Shown here: positions 1 to 11,755 of the stretch, one piece after another
Layout: each line of letters starts with the position of its first letter
How positions within the stretch are numbered: the first letter of the stretch is position 1
Source of the DNA: Coffea arabica
Lineage: Eukaryota > Streptophyta > Magnoliopsida > Gentianales > Rubiaceae
Assembly: GCF_036785885.1 (NCBI RefSeq)
Contig: NC_092323.1
Span: 16,190,501-16,254,500 of the forward strand
Direction: 5' to 3'
DNA length: 64,000 bases
Notes under the pieces: generated by a model
The model's database searches: none
The model's input: the letters and a program-made list of their open reading frames with translations, nothing else
Told to the model about the DNA's origin: nothing
Translations under genes and position numbers: made by a program

Positions 1-1620
1 CATTCAATATATGGAAGCTATAGCAAACAAATAACTGTTCAACAAGCTTAAAATAGAATGCTGAGATCAAATCTACACAAATCATCAATTTAGGCAGCTC
101 TAAATTGGCTAGATTTATCGTTCCATTGATGATTTTATAGAAGCATTTCCAGAAAGAGCAAAAAAGTGAAAGTAAGGAAACCCTCGATGCTAAAAGAGCT
201 TAAATTCATAATCATCTTTTTGTAGAAAAATTTCAAATTGCATATCGACCTATTTCCAGCCATATTAATGGCTATACTTCTAGCAATGATTTTGACTACG
301 TTTTCTGGTGGTGAAAACTCGCTAAGCTGATGAACTAAACCATCAAAACCACTAAAAACTGATAAATATGGAACAAAACTAATTAAAGTTCAAACCCTCT
401 ACAGATCTTTATTCTTTTATAAGAAAAAAACCTACTACTATTCAAAACTCCCCGAAAATGAACGAGTTTGACCGAGCCCTCGAAAAGTTTTAAAAAAGAA
501 AAATAAGAAACCCAGAAAGTAATGTTTGTTTGACTAGCTTCAATAAATTTCTTGATGCCAAAGTAATGGGGTCTGAGAAGTTGCTAAATCGGAAAATCAT
601 GCATATTTTGACTGCATGATTGAGTTGCCATGCCGTATAGTTCAAAACTACCATGTTGGACTTTGTTTCACGTCGTAGGACTTCATGGTACAGCATTCCA
701 CGATCAAGGTTTGAAAATTCGTGGTCTTCTGTGTTTTGGTGCTCATTCAAGAATTGAAGTGTTAGGTGCAGTCAACATTGCGTTAGGTAATTGTCTTTGA
801 ATTTTGGTTACATCAAAGCCCCATGCCCGCCCAAAACACTGCGTCCATGCCATCATGCAGAGGTCTCCTAGCAATAATGGGTTTCTATGGGAACCATTAC
901 CTTTTTCTTTCTCTTTGCTTTTAAAAATCTTTAGATGAGGGGAAGGTACCTCATTTTAAAGCTGATCTAATGTTATTCACGGACTTTTAAACGGAAAAGA
1001 TAACAGTTCTTACGCATTGCTTATCAATAAGAAATCACTGACAATAGACCTAATTCAAACTTTCTTTCGACGAAAATAAACAAGTCTTACCAATTTAGCT
1101 AATCATCAAATTGCATTACTTTTCTTTTAAGACTCTAAAAGTAGTTTCCTGACTATTGAATCGACTCTAAATGTAAATGAAATTTTCATTATTTCAAGAT
1201 TTTGAAAAATATCCGAATTAAATAGAGAAAATTGTGATTCAATATTAGAAGCTCCAAAGAAGACAATTACATAGTATAGTATTTCGAATTATCTTAAATC
1301 CAAATTGACTATTAAAGAGTCCAATCAATATGATTAGCTTTAGATAAATGGAAAAGTACGTTGTCTTTAGTGTCTAAGACGCAAAATTTGGATAATTCAA
1401 CTCCATAAGACGAGAGAAAATTAGGCGTGGGTGAAAGGTGAGACAAGTATCAATATAAAGTAAAGGGTAATAATCATCATGAAATGGACGTCACTATTGG
1501 TGCCATAATTCTTCATGATGTTTCCAACATAAGAAGCATCATCATTTGCAATGAATATGCAGACCAATTTACACGGAGAGATGCAATAGTTCACCGCAAA
1601 GAGGAAATGATTCACTATCA
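1..1620. other. Gene-free AT-rich sequence
   Basis: No open frame in this stretch resembles a known protein, and no splice-compatible exon set was seen. An 86-codon minus-strand frame at 490-750 has no recognisable domain and I treat it as chance. Nothing regulatory can be supported. Confidence 0.5.
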
Positions 1621-1630
1621 GAAACGACTA

Positions 1631-1747
1631 AAGAGTAAAGGAAATTAATGGACATTATTGTTCATGATGTTACTGATTTGCTATATTCTAAAAAGTAAAA
1701 GGAAATTGATTGATATTATTGTTCATGATGTTACTAAATTGCAATAT
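1631..1747. repeat. Two-copy tandem repeat, about 60-bp period
   Basis: Two diverged copies lie side by side (about 1631-1686 and 1691-1747). Both contain the shared core ATTATTGTTCATGATGTTAC. There is no coding potential. Confidence 0.7.
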
Positions 1748-2497
1748 ACGTGTGTAGTCTGTTTTTGGGGAAAAGAAAAGAGTACGAAACGTGGAGAAAC
1801 AATTACAAGTTCTACGTAGTGTTTTCTTCTTATCAATGTAGAAAGTTGCATGGTAGCTGTGTTTGTTTTATACCTTTCTTAATTACCATTTCTTGAAAAA
1901 CGTCAAATGCATTTTTTTTACGACATTTATATTTCACAAGTACATTTATCAAAAAAGTTTCTACAGTAAAAATTTTCTAAAAATGCTCTAAAATTATCCA
2001 CTTCAAATTCATTTTGCTTTCGATACACTTAATGAAAAATAATTTCTTTTTTATATAAAAGTGAGATTATGTGCAGAGGGATCCAATTCTCACTGACTCA
2101 TAATCGCCCCATAATCTTATAATTTAATGTTAGGACACGAGACATATGCAGTGATATACTGGACTTCAATTTACTAGTTTCCATAAAATTTTCGGAGGGG
2201 AAATGTAAGATTTAGAAAAAATACGACAAGAAATATACACTTTTACCGGCCATAATGGAACTTCAAATATTTTGGCACCATGGCTGACCCACAACTTACT
2301 CCATCATTTAAGGTTTGATTAATTGGTGATGTATATATAGATTTATGTACATAATAATTCTAGGGATTGCCAATTGGGGAATCCCTAATACTCCTCTTTA
2401 TCTACATTAGTCAATTGGGGCGTGTGTACACGATCAAAAATAAATGTATAACTTTTGTTTTCTATCTTGTGTGCTATCCTCATCATTATTAATTTTA

Positions 2498-3428
2498 GGG
2501 TTAAATGCAAAAAACCCCACAAACTATATACCCAGTTGCAGTTTACCCCCTAAACTATAATAATAGGCATTTTGCCCCCTTGAATGATATGTTTGGACAA
2601 TACTACCCCTACTATCTCTTAAATCCTTTCCTTTTTTTTTTTCTCTATTAGCTCTTTTCTTTTTTTCCTTTTATTTTCTTTTGCCCTCTTTCTCTCTTGG
2701 AACTAGCCAACATCTCTCTCCGATGTGAAAAGACTTACATAAAAAATTTTAAAATTTTTTAAACTGCTTTTAAATTTGTTTATTTGTTAAATTCATTCTT
2801 AATAATTTGTCATAAACTCTTTGTTATTTCAAAATATATGTAGCTTATATTGTAAAGTGTATTAATTTACTAATTCAACAATTTAAGTACCTATAAACTA
2901 ATTAAGAATTCACAGTTACTCAACTACTTATAATAAAAGTAACATATTATATATCACATAAAAAAGAAAAGTTAGCAATTGTTATTTGTAGTGAAATAAA
3001 AAATAAGAATAAACAACAATAGTAGTTCATCTTTTTTGTTATTGATACTACTAATAATTGGTTAATCAATTTCTCTATTTTGTTATTATATATTTGAAAA
3101 GTTCAATTTCTTAAATGACATTGACTTCAACATTTGGAAAAAAAATCTTGTATTCCATAGAATTTTTTTTATAAAATATTGACATACGAAATTAAGAAAT
3201 AAACAAATTTTGACTAATCTAGTCTACTTATTTAAACAATGTTTAAAGAAAAAAAGGAAGAATTTAAAAAGAAAATGATAGGGAAAAAAGAAAAATAACA
3301 ATGCTTAAAATAAAAGGGGTAGATTTGTCCAAACATATCATTCAAGGGGGCAAAATGCCTATTATTATAGTTTAGGGGGTAAACTGCAACTCGGTATATA
3401 ATATGTGGGGGTTTTTTGCATTTAACCC
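2498..3428. mobile_element. Non-autonomous MULE-type DNA transposon, 931 bp, 9-bp TSD
   Basis: The ends are inverted: GGGTTAAATGCAAAAAACCCC at the left and its complement GGGGTTTTTTGCATTTAACCC at the right. The inverted arms extend inward for more than 100 bp, imperfectly, including a conserved block around TTTACCCCCTAAACT. The element is flanked by the perfect 9-bp direct repeat TTAATTTTA (2489-2497 and 3429-3437). A 9-bp target duplication with long terminal inverted repeats is typical of Mutator-like elements. No transposase frame is present, so it would need an enzyme supplied elsewhere. Confidence 0.85.
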
Positions 3429-3531
3429 TTAATTTTATAGAAAGCGAGGGATTTGGGAAGCGTTTTCTAGACGGGTGTACAATTTTGTAATAGGCTATCA
3501 TATATGACAAACATAAATTTGTATAACTTTA

Positions 3532-4512
3532 GGGTTAATCACATTTTATCCCCTTAAAAGATACCCCATTTCTCAGTTTACCCCCTAACCTTTAATTTTG
3601 CTCACTTAACCCCCTTTAGGACAAAATTGCCCTTGCATTATTTTGACTTTTCATTTACCTTGTTTTCCTTTCTTTTATTTCTTTTTCTCTTTCTTCTTTA
3701 TTTAATTCTTCCTTTTTCCCACAAAAATCTTTACCTTAATGATTGAAATAAAAAAAGAGGAATTGCAGAGATCTATCTTCTCCTTAAAAAATTAAAAAAA
3801 ATATTCAAATCACTTTCCTAAAATATAATTTTTTTAGCCTTTCAATTCTTTTAATTTTGGGTTTTCCTCTTTCCTTTATAGTTTCTTATTTTATTCTCAA
3901 GAAAATATCTTAAGATGAAATTGTGACCTGATTAATAATCATCAATTGAAATTTGTGACACGTGGCATCATACAAAAAATCAAAATTAGTTTTTGATGTC
4001 TTTTAAACCTTCACCCAGAAATATGCAATTATAAACTCAAAACAAAAATTTTCGTTGAAATGGAATTTCTATTGGGAAGGATGAAAGAGAGAAGAAAGAG
4101 AAAAAGAAATAAAAGAAAGGAAAACAATTTCATCTTATGATATTTTCTTGAAAATAAAATGAGAAACTAGAAAGGAAAGAGGAAAATCCAAAATTAAAAG
4201 AATTGAAAGGCTAAAAAATTTGTATTTTAGGAAAGTGATTTGAATATTTTTTTAATCATTTAAGAAGAAAATAGATCTTTGCAATTCCTCTTTTTTAATT
4301 TCAATCATTAAGGTGAAATTTTTTGTGGGAAAGAGGAAGAATTAAATAAAGAAGAGAAAAAGAAACAAAAGAAAGGAAAACAAGGTAAATAAAAAGTCAA
4401 AGTAATACAAGGGCAATTTTGTCCTAAAGGGGGTTAAGTGAGCAAAATTAAAGGTTAGGGGGTAAACTGAGAAATGGGGTATTCTTTAAGGGGATAAAAT
4501 GTGGGATAATAG
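3532..4512. mobile_element. Long foldback element with arms of about 395 bp
   Basis: The left arm (about 3532-3926) and right arm (about 4125-4512) are near-complementary over almost their whole length, separated by a loop of about 200 bp. Paired landmarks include CACATTTTATCCCC at the outer ends and CAAGAAAATATC near the loop. The outer end GGGTTAATCACATTTT resembles the neighbouring MULE-type element. I could not find a clean target duplication because the right terminus has decayed. No open frame is present. A transcript through it would form a long double-stranded hairpin. Confidence 0.75.
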
Positions 4513-4553
4513 AATGTTAACGGTCAATGTTGTTAATAATAAAATAATTTTTC

Positions 4554-4770
4554 TAACGGGTATCCATGAGACATTTATTAACATACCTAACATTTACCTA
4601 ACATATCATGTATATACACATATTAATAATTATTACCATCCCTTGCATTTATATACTTTTCCTATTTAATCTCACCTACCCTCTTTTATATTTATTTACT
4701 TTCTCTAATTAATTTTAAATTTTCAAAAATATGATATACGAAATATATCTTAACGAGTGCCATACACAGA
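4554..4770. mobile_element. MITE, copy 1 of a related pair
   Basis: About 215 bp that matches 4934-5160 through most of its length. Shared blocks include TTTTCCTATTTAATCT and TTTTCAAAAATATGATA. The termini carry short inverted similarity (ACGGGTATCC near the left, GAGTGCC near the right). Boundaries are approximate. Confidence 0.6.
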
Positions 4771-4933
4771 TTGATAACTAAAAAAAGAATGTTAATCCGT
4801 CAGATTTACGTGATTTTTTTTTTTTTGAATTGTACATGTGGAAGTTCTTTTTTTAAAAGTTAAAAGCAATTGTTACTAAAAATCATTCTTGCCCCTTGCC
4901 TTAAAAGTGAAGGCTAAAAATAAATGGGTTACT

Positions 4934-5160
4934 CTAATGAGTACCTATTGGGCACTCGTTAACACATTTAAAATTCACCTAACCTATTATATTTATACAT
5001 ATACTAACAATTATTACTCTTCCTTACATTTATATAATTTTCCTATTTAATCTTATCTATCATCTCTTATATTTATTTATTTGTTCTAACTAATTTTATA
5101 TTTTCAAAAATATGATACCTAAAATATATCTTAAAGAGTGTCCAATAGACACCCGTTAGA
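4934..5160. mobile_element. MITE, copy 2 of a related pair
   Basis: The left end ATGAGTACCTATTGGGCACT and the right end AGAGTGTCCAATAGACACCC are imperfect inverted repeats of about 25 bp. The interior is homologous to 4554-4770. It has no coding capacity. The superfamily is not certain because no target duplication was resolved. Confidence 0.65.
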
Positions 5161-5304
5161 TAGGCCTAAAATAAAATAAAGATCATGGAAAAACTTTGTA
5201 TTGAATGCTTATCTAACAATAGACAGAAAGTTGCAAGAACAAATCAATTGCTACTTTGGAGATTTTCTTAAGCTGATCTTGTACTGGTACAAATCAATAG
5301 ATTT

Positions 5305-5455
5305 AGTGGTGTTTGGATAGCACATTTTTATTTAAAAAATTCTTACGTTTTCTATAAACATATTTTTCAGTCACTTTTTTACTTTACATATATCAACTCG
5401 CTATAATGCATTTTTTGACAAAATTTTTTTAAAAAATAGCAATCCAAATGGAAAA
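5305..5455. mobile_element. Small MITE, GTGTTTGGAT type
   Basis: About 150 bp beginning GTGTTTGGATAGCA and ending GCAATCCAAATGG, with short inverted termini and an AT-rich core. A similar unit lies at about 63480-63625. The interior phrase around TTTTTTACTTTACATATAT recurs in decayed form elsewhere in the window. Confidence 0.5.
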
Positions 5456-5699
5456 ATTATATGATACTCCCACCTAGAAAAAATATTTTGGAGTACAAAG
5501 TATCCATGACATTTTTGTAAAGTCATTCAACCGCTCAACAAGAGTCATTACTAATACCGAGTCAATACGTAAAAGCTAATATTGACCAAAAAAGAAAAAC
5601 GCAAAAGCTTGTAGCCCAACACTTACTTTCAAACCAAGAAAAGTTAGGCAAAACAAAAAGTGAATACTATTAGTCTATTACTAATTTAAATATCCATGG

Positions 5700-6060
5700 T
5701 GCTTGTTAGACCATGGAAGACCAGCCGTAGACAATCCCACAAACTTTTACAATGGCAGCCTTTTTTAGGCTGAGAAAATATAAAGGGCGTCCGGTCTACG
5801 GGGTCTAGTGGTGTACAATTCAGTCTCCGTAATTTGTGATGTCATCTCAGCCGACCAACAGAACCCAGCAATGGACCCCACTCTACGTTTACGGTGCACG
5901 GTGGACCCCATCCGCCCCACGTTCCCCATTCGTAATCTTAGGCAATTTCAACTCAGAATCCAATCCTACCAGCGTGTACATTCACCACACTAAATCATAG
6001 CCGCTAAAACGAAATGTGGGCCCACCAACCACGAATAGGTTGACTGGAGACTTATTACGG
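5700..6060. other. GC-richer island without a supported gene
   Basis: Base composition rises clearly above the AT-rich surroundings, with several CG-containing words. A 61-codon plus-strand frame (5808-5993) lies inside, but it has no recognisable domain and no supporting exons. It could be an eroded exon, a promoter island or a transposon fragment. I cannot decide. Confidence 0.35.
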
Positions 6061-7800
6061 AGTCATATCTTATTCAATTTTTTTTTTTTTATCTTTTTCA
6101 AAGAAAATTAGCTTCAACTCCCCAAAATCCATGTTTTGTAGTATCAAATTATGACCGACTAAATTTTAATTACTCCTTCCATTTTAAATTCAATGTCTTA
6201 GTTTCAATTGATACCATAGTTTGTCAGATCTTGTATCTGTTAAATTATAAATATGTTATTTTTAGTGCATACTCAATCTACTATTAGTGTAGATTTTTAT
6301 TATATAAATCATATCGCACTGAACGATTTCCAGTAATTTATTAATAAAATTCGCTTTTTATAAAAAAAAAAGCTTAGTAGAATTCAAACAATAACGACAT
6401 AGTAATGTTCACCTTATTAGTTAATTGAAATGTATAAATATATTACAAAAGAGTGGGCACAAATATAATTTGAGTGGTATTTACTATTTGAAGATGAATA
6501 GAATTCCAATGAATAAAGTGATCGTTGTTTTGAACAGTCTAATTAGAAAGACATGCAACTAAGAATGAAAGGAATAGTAGTATTTGACCCTAATTTAAGT
6601 GTAGATAATTATCACTGATTTTGAGCTTAGTTGGTTCCTTGAACCCTTTCTCCTTTTGTTATATCTTTCACATTTCTTTTGATTCTTTCCCTCACGCTTC
6701 CAATTGCTCTCACACTCTCCTACCTCGAATGAAAGCCTCATACAATAATTGATCACTACTATACACATTTGTGCATGTAATTGCACAACAAATATATACA
6801 CCAAATACAATCAATATCTTTGCTAAAAGAATGGTAACTTTTGATATTTAACTCAAAAAATCATAAAAATTGGGAGGGAATTGTATTATCACATTACGGT
6901 TTGCCAAAAGACAAGATCTATAAGGATCTTTATCTTCAAAAGAAAAAAAAAGCTACCAAATTTAATCTAACTTCTTAATTTAGGTCGTTCTTTTTTTGGA
7001 TAATATTACAAGTAATCCGGATAATATTACAAGTAATCCATGTAATTTCATTAATCAAAAAATAATTTATTTGAAATATAAAAATGTGCACTTTAGATCC
7101 CATGTTGTTTACTTGAAATAGGAAACAACTTAATATAAAAGCCAAAATTTTCCAATGATTTTTACCAAAAGTTTTTAAATGTTGCTTTTGCAACTTAAAG
7201 GAAGTGATAACTTCCAAAGTCAAAACAACAATTGGTTTGATTGAGTCGCAATTTTCCTCTACAAAATTATTTGGTTGCATCATAATTGTATTTTAAATCA
7301 ATTTTTATTTTTCAATCATATTTTTATTTCATATATGCCAAATTACAAACAAATGCTTCAATCCAATTTAAGGAAATTTATTAAATACAGAAACAAAAAA
7401 TGGACAAAAAAATTGAAATTTTGAGAAAATTAAAAGATTATTATGTAATTCAACATTGATAGACAAATCACACTCACTCCCTAGTGGAGAATCCAACCAC
7501 AATATGTACCCTAAAAGCAATATACTACCACTCATTGTATTTACTCCAATACCACAAAAGACAGAGCAGAAAGCACCTTCCATTTCATTGACCATAGACA
7601 AAAATTAAAAGTGTATTTTCCAAGAAAAAAAAAAGGGATAAGCATATGGACTAATTTATGCATCTTCTTTGCAAGGAAGAAAAATCTAAATGTAATTTTT
7701 CTCTCAAAAAAATTATAAATATATATTTTCCAACTTTTACAAACAGAATAATAAATATCAAGAAAAGAAAAGTGCTGAATGGACCCCACCATCTTACATC
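6061..7800. other. AT-rich intergenic sequence upstream of the U-box gene
   Basis: No coding frame here resembles a protein. A short 16-bp phrase around GATAATATTACAAGTAATCC is repeated directly at about 7000-7040. The phrase TACTCCTTCCATTTTAAATT near 6171 resembles one end of a decayed Stowaway-type element, but no partner end was found. Confidence 0.4.
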
Positions 7801-7819
7801 ACCCAACCTTTGACTCTCT

Positions 7820-7980
7820 TGCTCTTTTTAAACTGCTGTCCCTTCTATTCCCCAACCTCTACCTTTCTCTCTCTCTAAATTCTCCTCTATTCCCACCAAA
7901 ACTTGTTTCTCCGAAACTCATTGAGCTACTAGCCGAGTCAAGATAGCTTTCAACTCGGTGCAAGAATCCCAACAAAAAAA
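7820..7980 (+). promoter_or_regulatory. Probable core promoter and leader of the U-box gene
   Basis: A weak TATA-like TTTTTAAA lies at about 7826-7833. It is followed by a pyrimidine-rich tract with CTCTCTCTCT at about 7868, a common feature of plant transcription start regions. The sequence before the ATG is A-rich (ACAAAAAAAATGG), a good plant initiation context. The transcription start is inferred, not shown. Confidence 0.4.
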
Positions 7981-9270
7981 ATGGTCAGAAAAAGGAACGA
8001 TTTATGCATAACGGTTCCGAATTTTTTCCGTTGTCCAATCTCATTAGACGTGATGAAGTCACCGGTCAGTCTCTGCACCGGAGTAACGTACGACCGGAGC
8101 AGCATTCAGCGGTGGTTGGACGGCGGCAATAATACTTGTCCGGCCACCATGCAAGTTCTTCAATCCAAAGATTTGGTCCCAAATCACACTCTCCAACGGC
8201 TCATCCAGATCTGGTCCGACTCGTCCAGGACTCGGTCACCGGCCACCGAGTCAACCGCCGTGAACTCGGTCACCCAGGCTGAAGCCAAATCCATAATTCA
8301 ACAGCTCAAGAGCAATCTCCTCCTTCCCCTGGGCTCCCATGGGGAAAATATTTCTGGGTTCATCTCAATCAGCCTCCAATGCATGGGTAGATTAATCCTT
8401 TTCGCCAAACAATCGGAGGAAAATTCAAATTTCCTTTCGTCGGGAGATTCGGAGCTTTTGCCGGCGCTAGTTTCAAATTTTTCCAAGCTTCCCATGCAAA
8501 TTCAGGCCAGCGAAAAAGTTTTCCAGCTTTCTTACCTGCTTTTTAAAAATCACAAGTCCGCACTGGAGCAACAAGAAATGATCATCGACGACAAGTTCGT
8601 CGGCGCCATGTTAAACTTTCTCCAGCTAGGGAGTCGAGAATTCAGAATTTCCGTCGCAAAACTACTAAAAATCATTGCCAATTTGAGCAGCGAAAAAAGA
8701 CACCTGCTAGGTGAAAACGACGACGTATACAGGGACTTGTTGAGATTAATGATGAGTTCCGAGTGGGATCAAGAAGCCATGGAAAGTTGTTTATCTTGTT
8801 TGCTAACAATTTCAATGCCAAAGAAAAACAGAATCAGGCTTGTACGTGGTGGAGCAGTGGTTGTACTTTCAAAAGCGTTAGATGAGGCTGAATTAAGCGT
8901 TGGCTCAACTGAAAAAGTGTTGAAATTGCTTGAAATCGTGTCAACTTGCAAGGAAGGGAGAGTGGAAATTTGTGGGAATGAGAAATGTGTGGAGGCAATA
9001 GTGAAAAAAGTGCTCAAGGTTTCAACACTGGCAACTGAACATTCAGTTACTATACTGTGGAGTTTGTGCTGTTTGTTTAGGGATCAAAGGGCACAAGAAG
9101 CTGTGACAAAGAGTAATGGGATGGCAAAGATTTTGTTGCTGATGCAAAGCAATGTTTCAGGAGCAGTGAGACAAATGTGCAGTGATTTGCTTAAGGTTTT
9201 CAGGGTTCAATCTAGGAATTCTTGTTTATCAAGTTATGATACTAAGACTACTCATATCATGCCATTTTGA
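7981..9270 (+). CDS. U-box domain E3 ubiquitin ligase, PUB27/28/29-like
   Basis: A single-exon frame of 429 residues, the usual size of the plant U-box/ARM family. The U-box spans about residues 13-87: FRCPISLDVMKSPVSLCTG, then TYDRSSIQRWL, then NNTCPAT, then PNHTLQRLI. These are the hallmark hydrophobic and polar positions of a U-box, which holds an E2 without zinc. The N-terminus closely matches what I know of the Arabidopsis PUB27/28/29 group. Residues about 150-415 are helical and leucine-rich, consistent with ARM-type repeats for substrate binding. The expected role is transfer of ubiquitin from E2 to a bound target, in the cytosol or nucleus. The related PUB20-29 clade often acts in stress and immune signalling, but this gene's target is unknown. 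The start ATG has a strong context and no upstream in-frame extension is needed. The gene appears intact. Confidence 0.93.
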   Translation: MVRKRNDLCITVPNFFRCPISLDVMKSPVSLCTGVTYDRSSIQRWLDGGNNTCPATMQVLQSKDLVPNHTLQRLIQIWSDSSRTRSPATESTAVNSVTQAEAKSIIQQLKSNLLLPLGSHGENISGFISISLQCMGRLILFAKQSEENSNFLSSGDSELLPALVSNFSKLPMQIQASEKVFQLSYLLFKNHKSALEQQEMIIDDKFVGAMLNFLQLGSREFRISVAKLLKIIANLSSEKRHLLGENDDVYRDLLRLMMSSEWDQEAMESCLSCLLTISMPKKNRIRLVRGGAVVVLSKALDEAELSVGSTEKVLKLLEIVSTCKEGRVEICGNEKCVEAIVKKVLKVSTLATEHSVTILWSLCCLFRDQRAQEAVTKSNGMAKILLLMQSNVSGAVRQMCSDLLKVFRVQSRNSCLSSYDTKTTHIMPF

Positions 9271-10870
9271 TGTTTTGTGGGATTTTGTGATCTGGGATGT
9301 AGAATTTGGATGAGGGTTGAAGAAAGGGGCAGTTTTTTTTTTTTTTTTTTTTGTAAATCAAAAGCAAATTTTTTTGACAAGTATACTTACTATATAGACA
9401 AAGAAAGGAAAAAAATTCTTTTCATTTGAATTTTGTTTTGATATGTCATGAATTTTGGTTGTCTTGTTCTTTGATTTGATGTCTTCTTGATTGGAACTTA
9501 AGCTGTCATGTCTTGGACACAAATTGGAATGTTAGTACAAAGCTTGATTTTGTTGCAGTTAGTTCCTACATTTCTGGCCAAATTTGTTTAAATCAAAGAT
9601 GATATATAGATTGAATTTTTACAGTCTGAAGACAAATTAAAAGTACATGACATATTATTTCTGAAGCTAAACCTGATCTATTCAATCTTTTTTCCCCCCC
9701 TTTTTGCACCATGTAGAAGTAATTCCAGTCATTCTCTTTGCATATAGTAGTGTAACCAGACTCACAGATTGAAACTCAGAGGATAAGAAGAAAACTTCAA
9801 AAAGATACCACCTAAAAGGAGAGAAGAAGAATAGAAAGAAGGGAAAAAAGAGAGAGAGAGAGAGAGAGAAAAGGGTTTCAACAATGGTTTCCAACACATT
9901 GCCTTTTCTTCTTTTCTTTCCCAAGTTGATATTTGGAGGAAACAGAATCTGCATATGGGGGACCAGAAAATAATGTGCACCCAGAATTCAGGGTTCTGTC
10001 AGCAAGCTGATTAAAGGCTTGCATGATTTAGTACATTAAATTAGTTGTACAAGAGAAGAAGACAAGGAGCAGTTATTGCTGAAACTCCAGCAGACTTTTG
10101 CTGACTCCCTTCTTTTCCCTTTCAATTAGTACTATATAAATTAATTTGATTGCAGAAAAGAGATGGAAGAGATTGGAATCACAACCCCAAAAAGAAATCT
10201 GTGGAAAGAGGAGGCTGGGATATGTAAGGTACATGTGAGTAAATTGTTTGACCATTCCATTTCTAGTAAAGATATAGTATTAATAATAGGCCAAAACGGA
10301 TTAGAAAATGCACCCGATAACCTAGTGGAAGTTAATTTATGAGGGATCTTGAAAAAAGGATATCACTAAAACAATTGGGGGCTTGTGAATTGATTGATTC
10401 AATGGTTGGAGGTTTTGCAATTTATTAGTATTCAATTTGAGCAATGGATTTTTTTTAAAAGCCAAAAAGCATCGATTGGCAATTCCAAAAGTTGGAGTAG
10501 ATGGTTCTCTATGCACTTGAAAGTCTAAGGTCCCTTTTTCTTTCAAATTTAATTGTCCTGTCCTTTCTCTATTTTTATAATTCATCGTGTGTTTCCCATA
10601 TGAATATGAATATATTTATATTTAAATGTGGAGATATAAGAAAATTACATGGGCTTTCCCTGATTTCTATCCTAATTATAAAGACACCCCTTTATGGCAG
10701 GCTTGTTTAAGATTTTCTTACATTAAAATGGTTCATTAAATACTAAGAAAAGAAACAGACCTTATGGTCCATCCCTTGCTACTTACTTTGTTAGTTCTAG
10801 CATACAAGAAAAGTCGTGAATTTTGTTTTCCAACTTGACTAGTACAAATTTGGGAACTTATTGAAGTCGA
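9271..10870. other. Downstream region of the U-box gene and intergenic DNA
   Basis: A run of about 22 T lies at about 9332-9353, within the likely 3' untranslated region. The rest is unremarkable. A 29-codon plus-strand frame starts at an ATG near 9885, just after a GA microsatellite. Its N-terminus is hydrophobic, but nothing else supports it as a gene. Confidence 0.4.
9849..9869. repeat. (AG)n microsatellite
   Basis: About ten uninterrupted AG units within a purine-rich stretch. Confidence 0.9.
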
Positions 10871-10876
10871 CGTGGG

Positions 10877-11268
10877 TTCTAGTTTTTCACCAATTGAATC
10901 AATGAAGTATTGACGTTTCATCTAATTTCCTCCTTATTCAATCAAACTAACAACCTAGTTGGTTAAGCAGTGGATTCATCGAACTAACTAGTTGAACCCT
11001 GATTAATTTAATTCGAGCACTATCAAACTCTGTTAGGAACAATTCTCTCGACGTAGTTTCCTCTATTCATGGGATTCAAATCCGAAATCTCAATCAATAG
11101 ATATCAACTCCTTGCGACTTGAGCTAGCCACGGTTGGTCACCAGGGATCTAGTTTTTCATCAATTGAATCAACGAGGTATTGACTTTTCATTGAATTTCT
11201 TACTTATTCAATCAAACTAACAACCTAGTTGGCTAAACAGTCGATTCATTGAGCTGACTGGTTGAACT
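10877..11268. repeat. Pair of direct repeats of about 120 bp
   Basis: Copy 1 (about 10877-11000) and copy 2 (about 11147-11268) share TCTAGTTTTTCA, ACTAACAACCTAGTTGG and GATTCAT in the same order. They are separated by about 150 bp that contains a SINE-like segment. The arrangement suggests duplication of one unit around, or together with, the insert. Confidence 0.7.
11040..11146 (-). mobile_element. Possible tRNA-derived SINE fragment
   Basis: Read on the minus strand, the segment contains TGGCTAGCTCAAGTCGCAAG followed about 45 bp later by GGATTTGAATCCC. These resemble the A and B boxes of a polymerase III promoter. No poly(A)-like tail or target duplication was resolved, so this is tentative. 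Confidence 0.4.
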
Positions 11269-11755
11269 ATCACGCTAGGCCAACTATGGGCAAAATCTCA
11301 CCTTTGCTATAATGAGTCCTAAAGGGAAGGAAAATAATTCAAAACACAGTATAGGGAAAAAAAATTTACTTGCCTCTAATGAGAAAAGTTATTGGATTTT
11401 CTCACAATTTTGCAAAATCTGAGAGGACACCAGTGTAATTAAGTAGCACGTGGGTTGGGCTTTTTATTTGTTTGAATTACATATTTTGTGCACATAAAAG
11501 TTCATTGGATCCTGTCTATAAGGCCAACTGGCCTATGGGGTATGTATGTGTGGATGTTTGGCTACAAAAATGGGCATATTGAAATGATTTTGTGAAAGTG
11601 GCAGCATTAGGAGTTAGGACAGAGATAGTCCGCTTTGTTTGTTCTCAGCACATGTGTCAGACTCATTAACCCAAGGAGGTACCATGTTGGCCCAAGTTGG
11701 GCAACTCACGTGACCTATAATTGCAGGCAAGGGAGAGTTTCCATGGTGAAATTTA

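Noticed and set aside
490..750. 86-codon minus-strand frame
   Set aside because: No domain, no neighbouring exons, AT-rich codons; likely chance.
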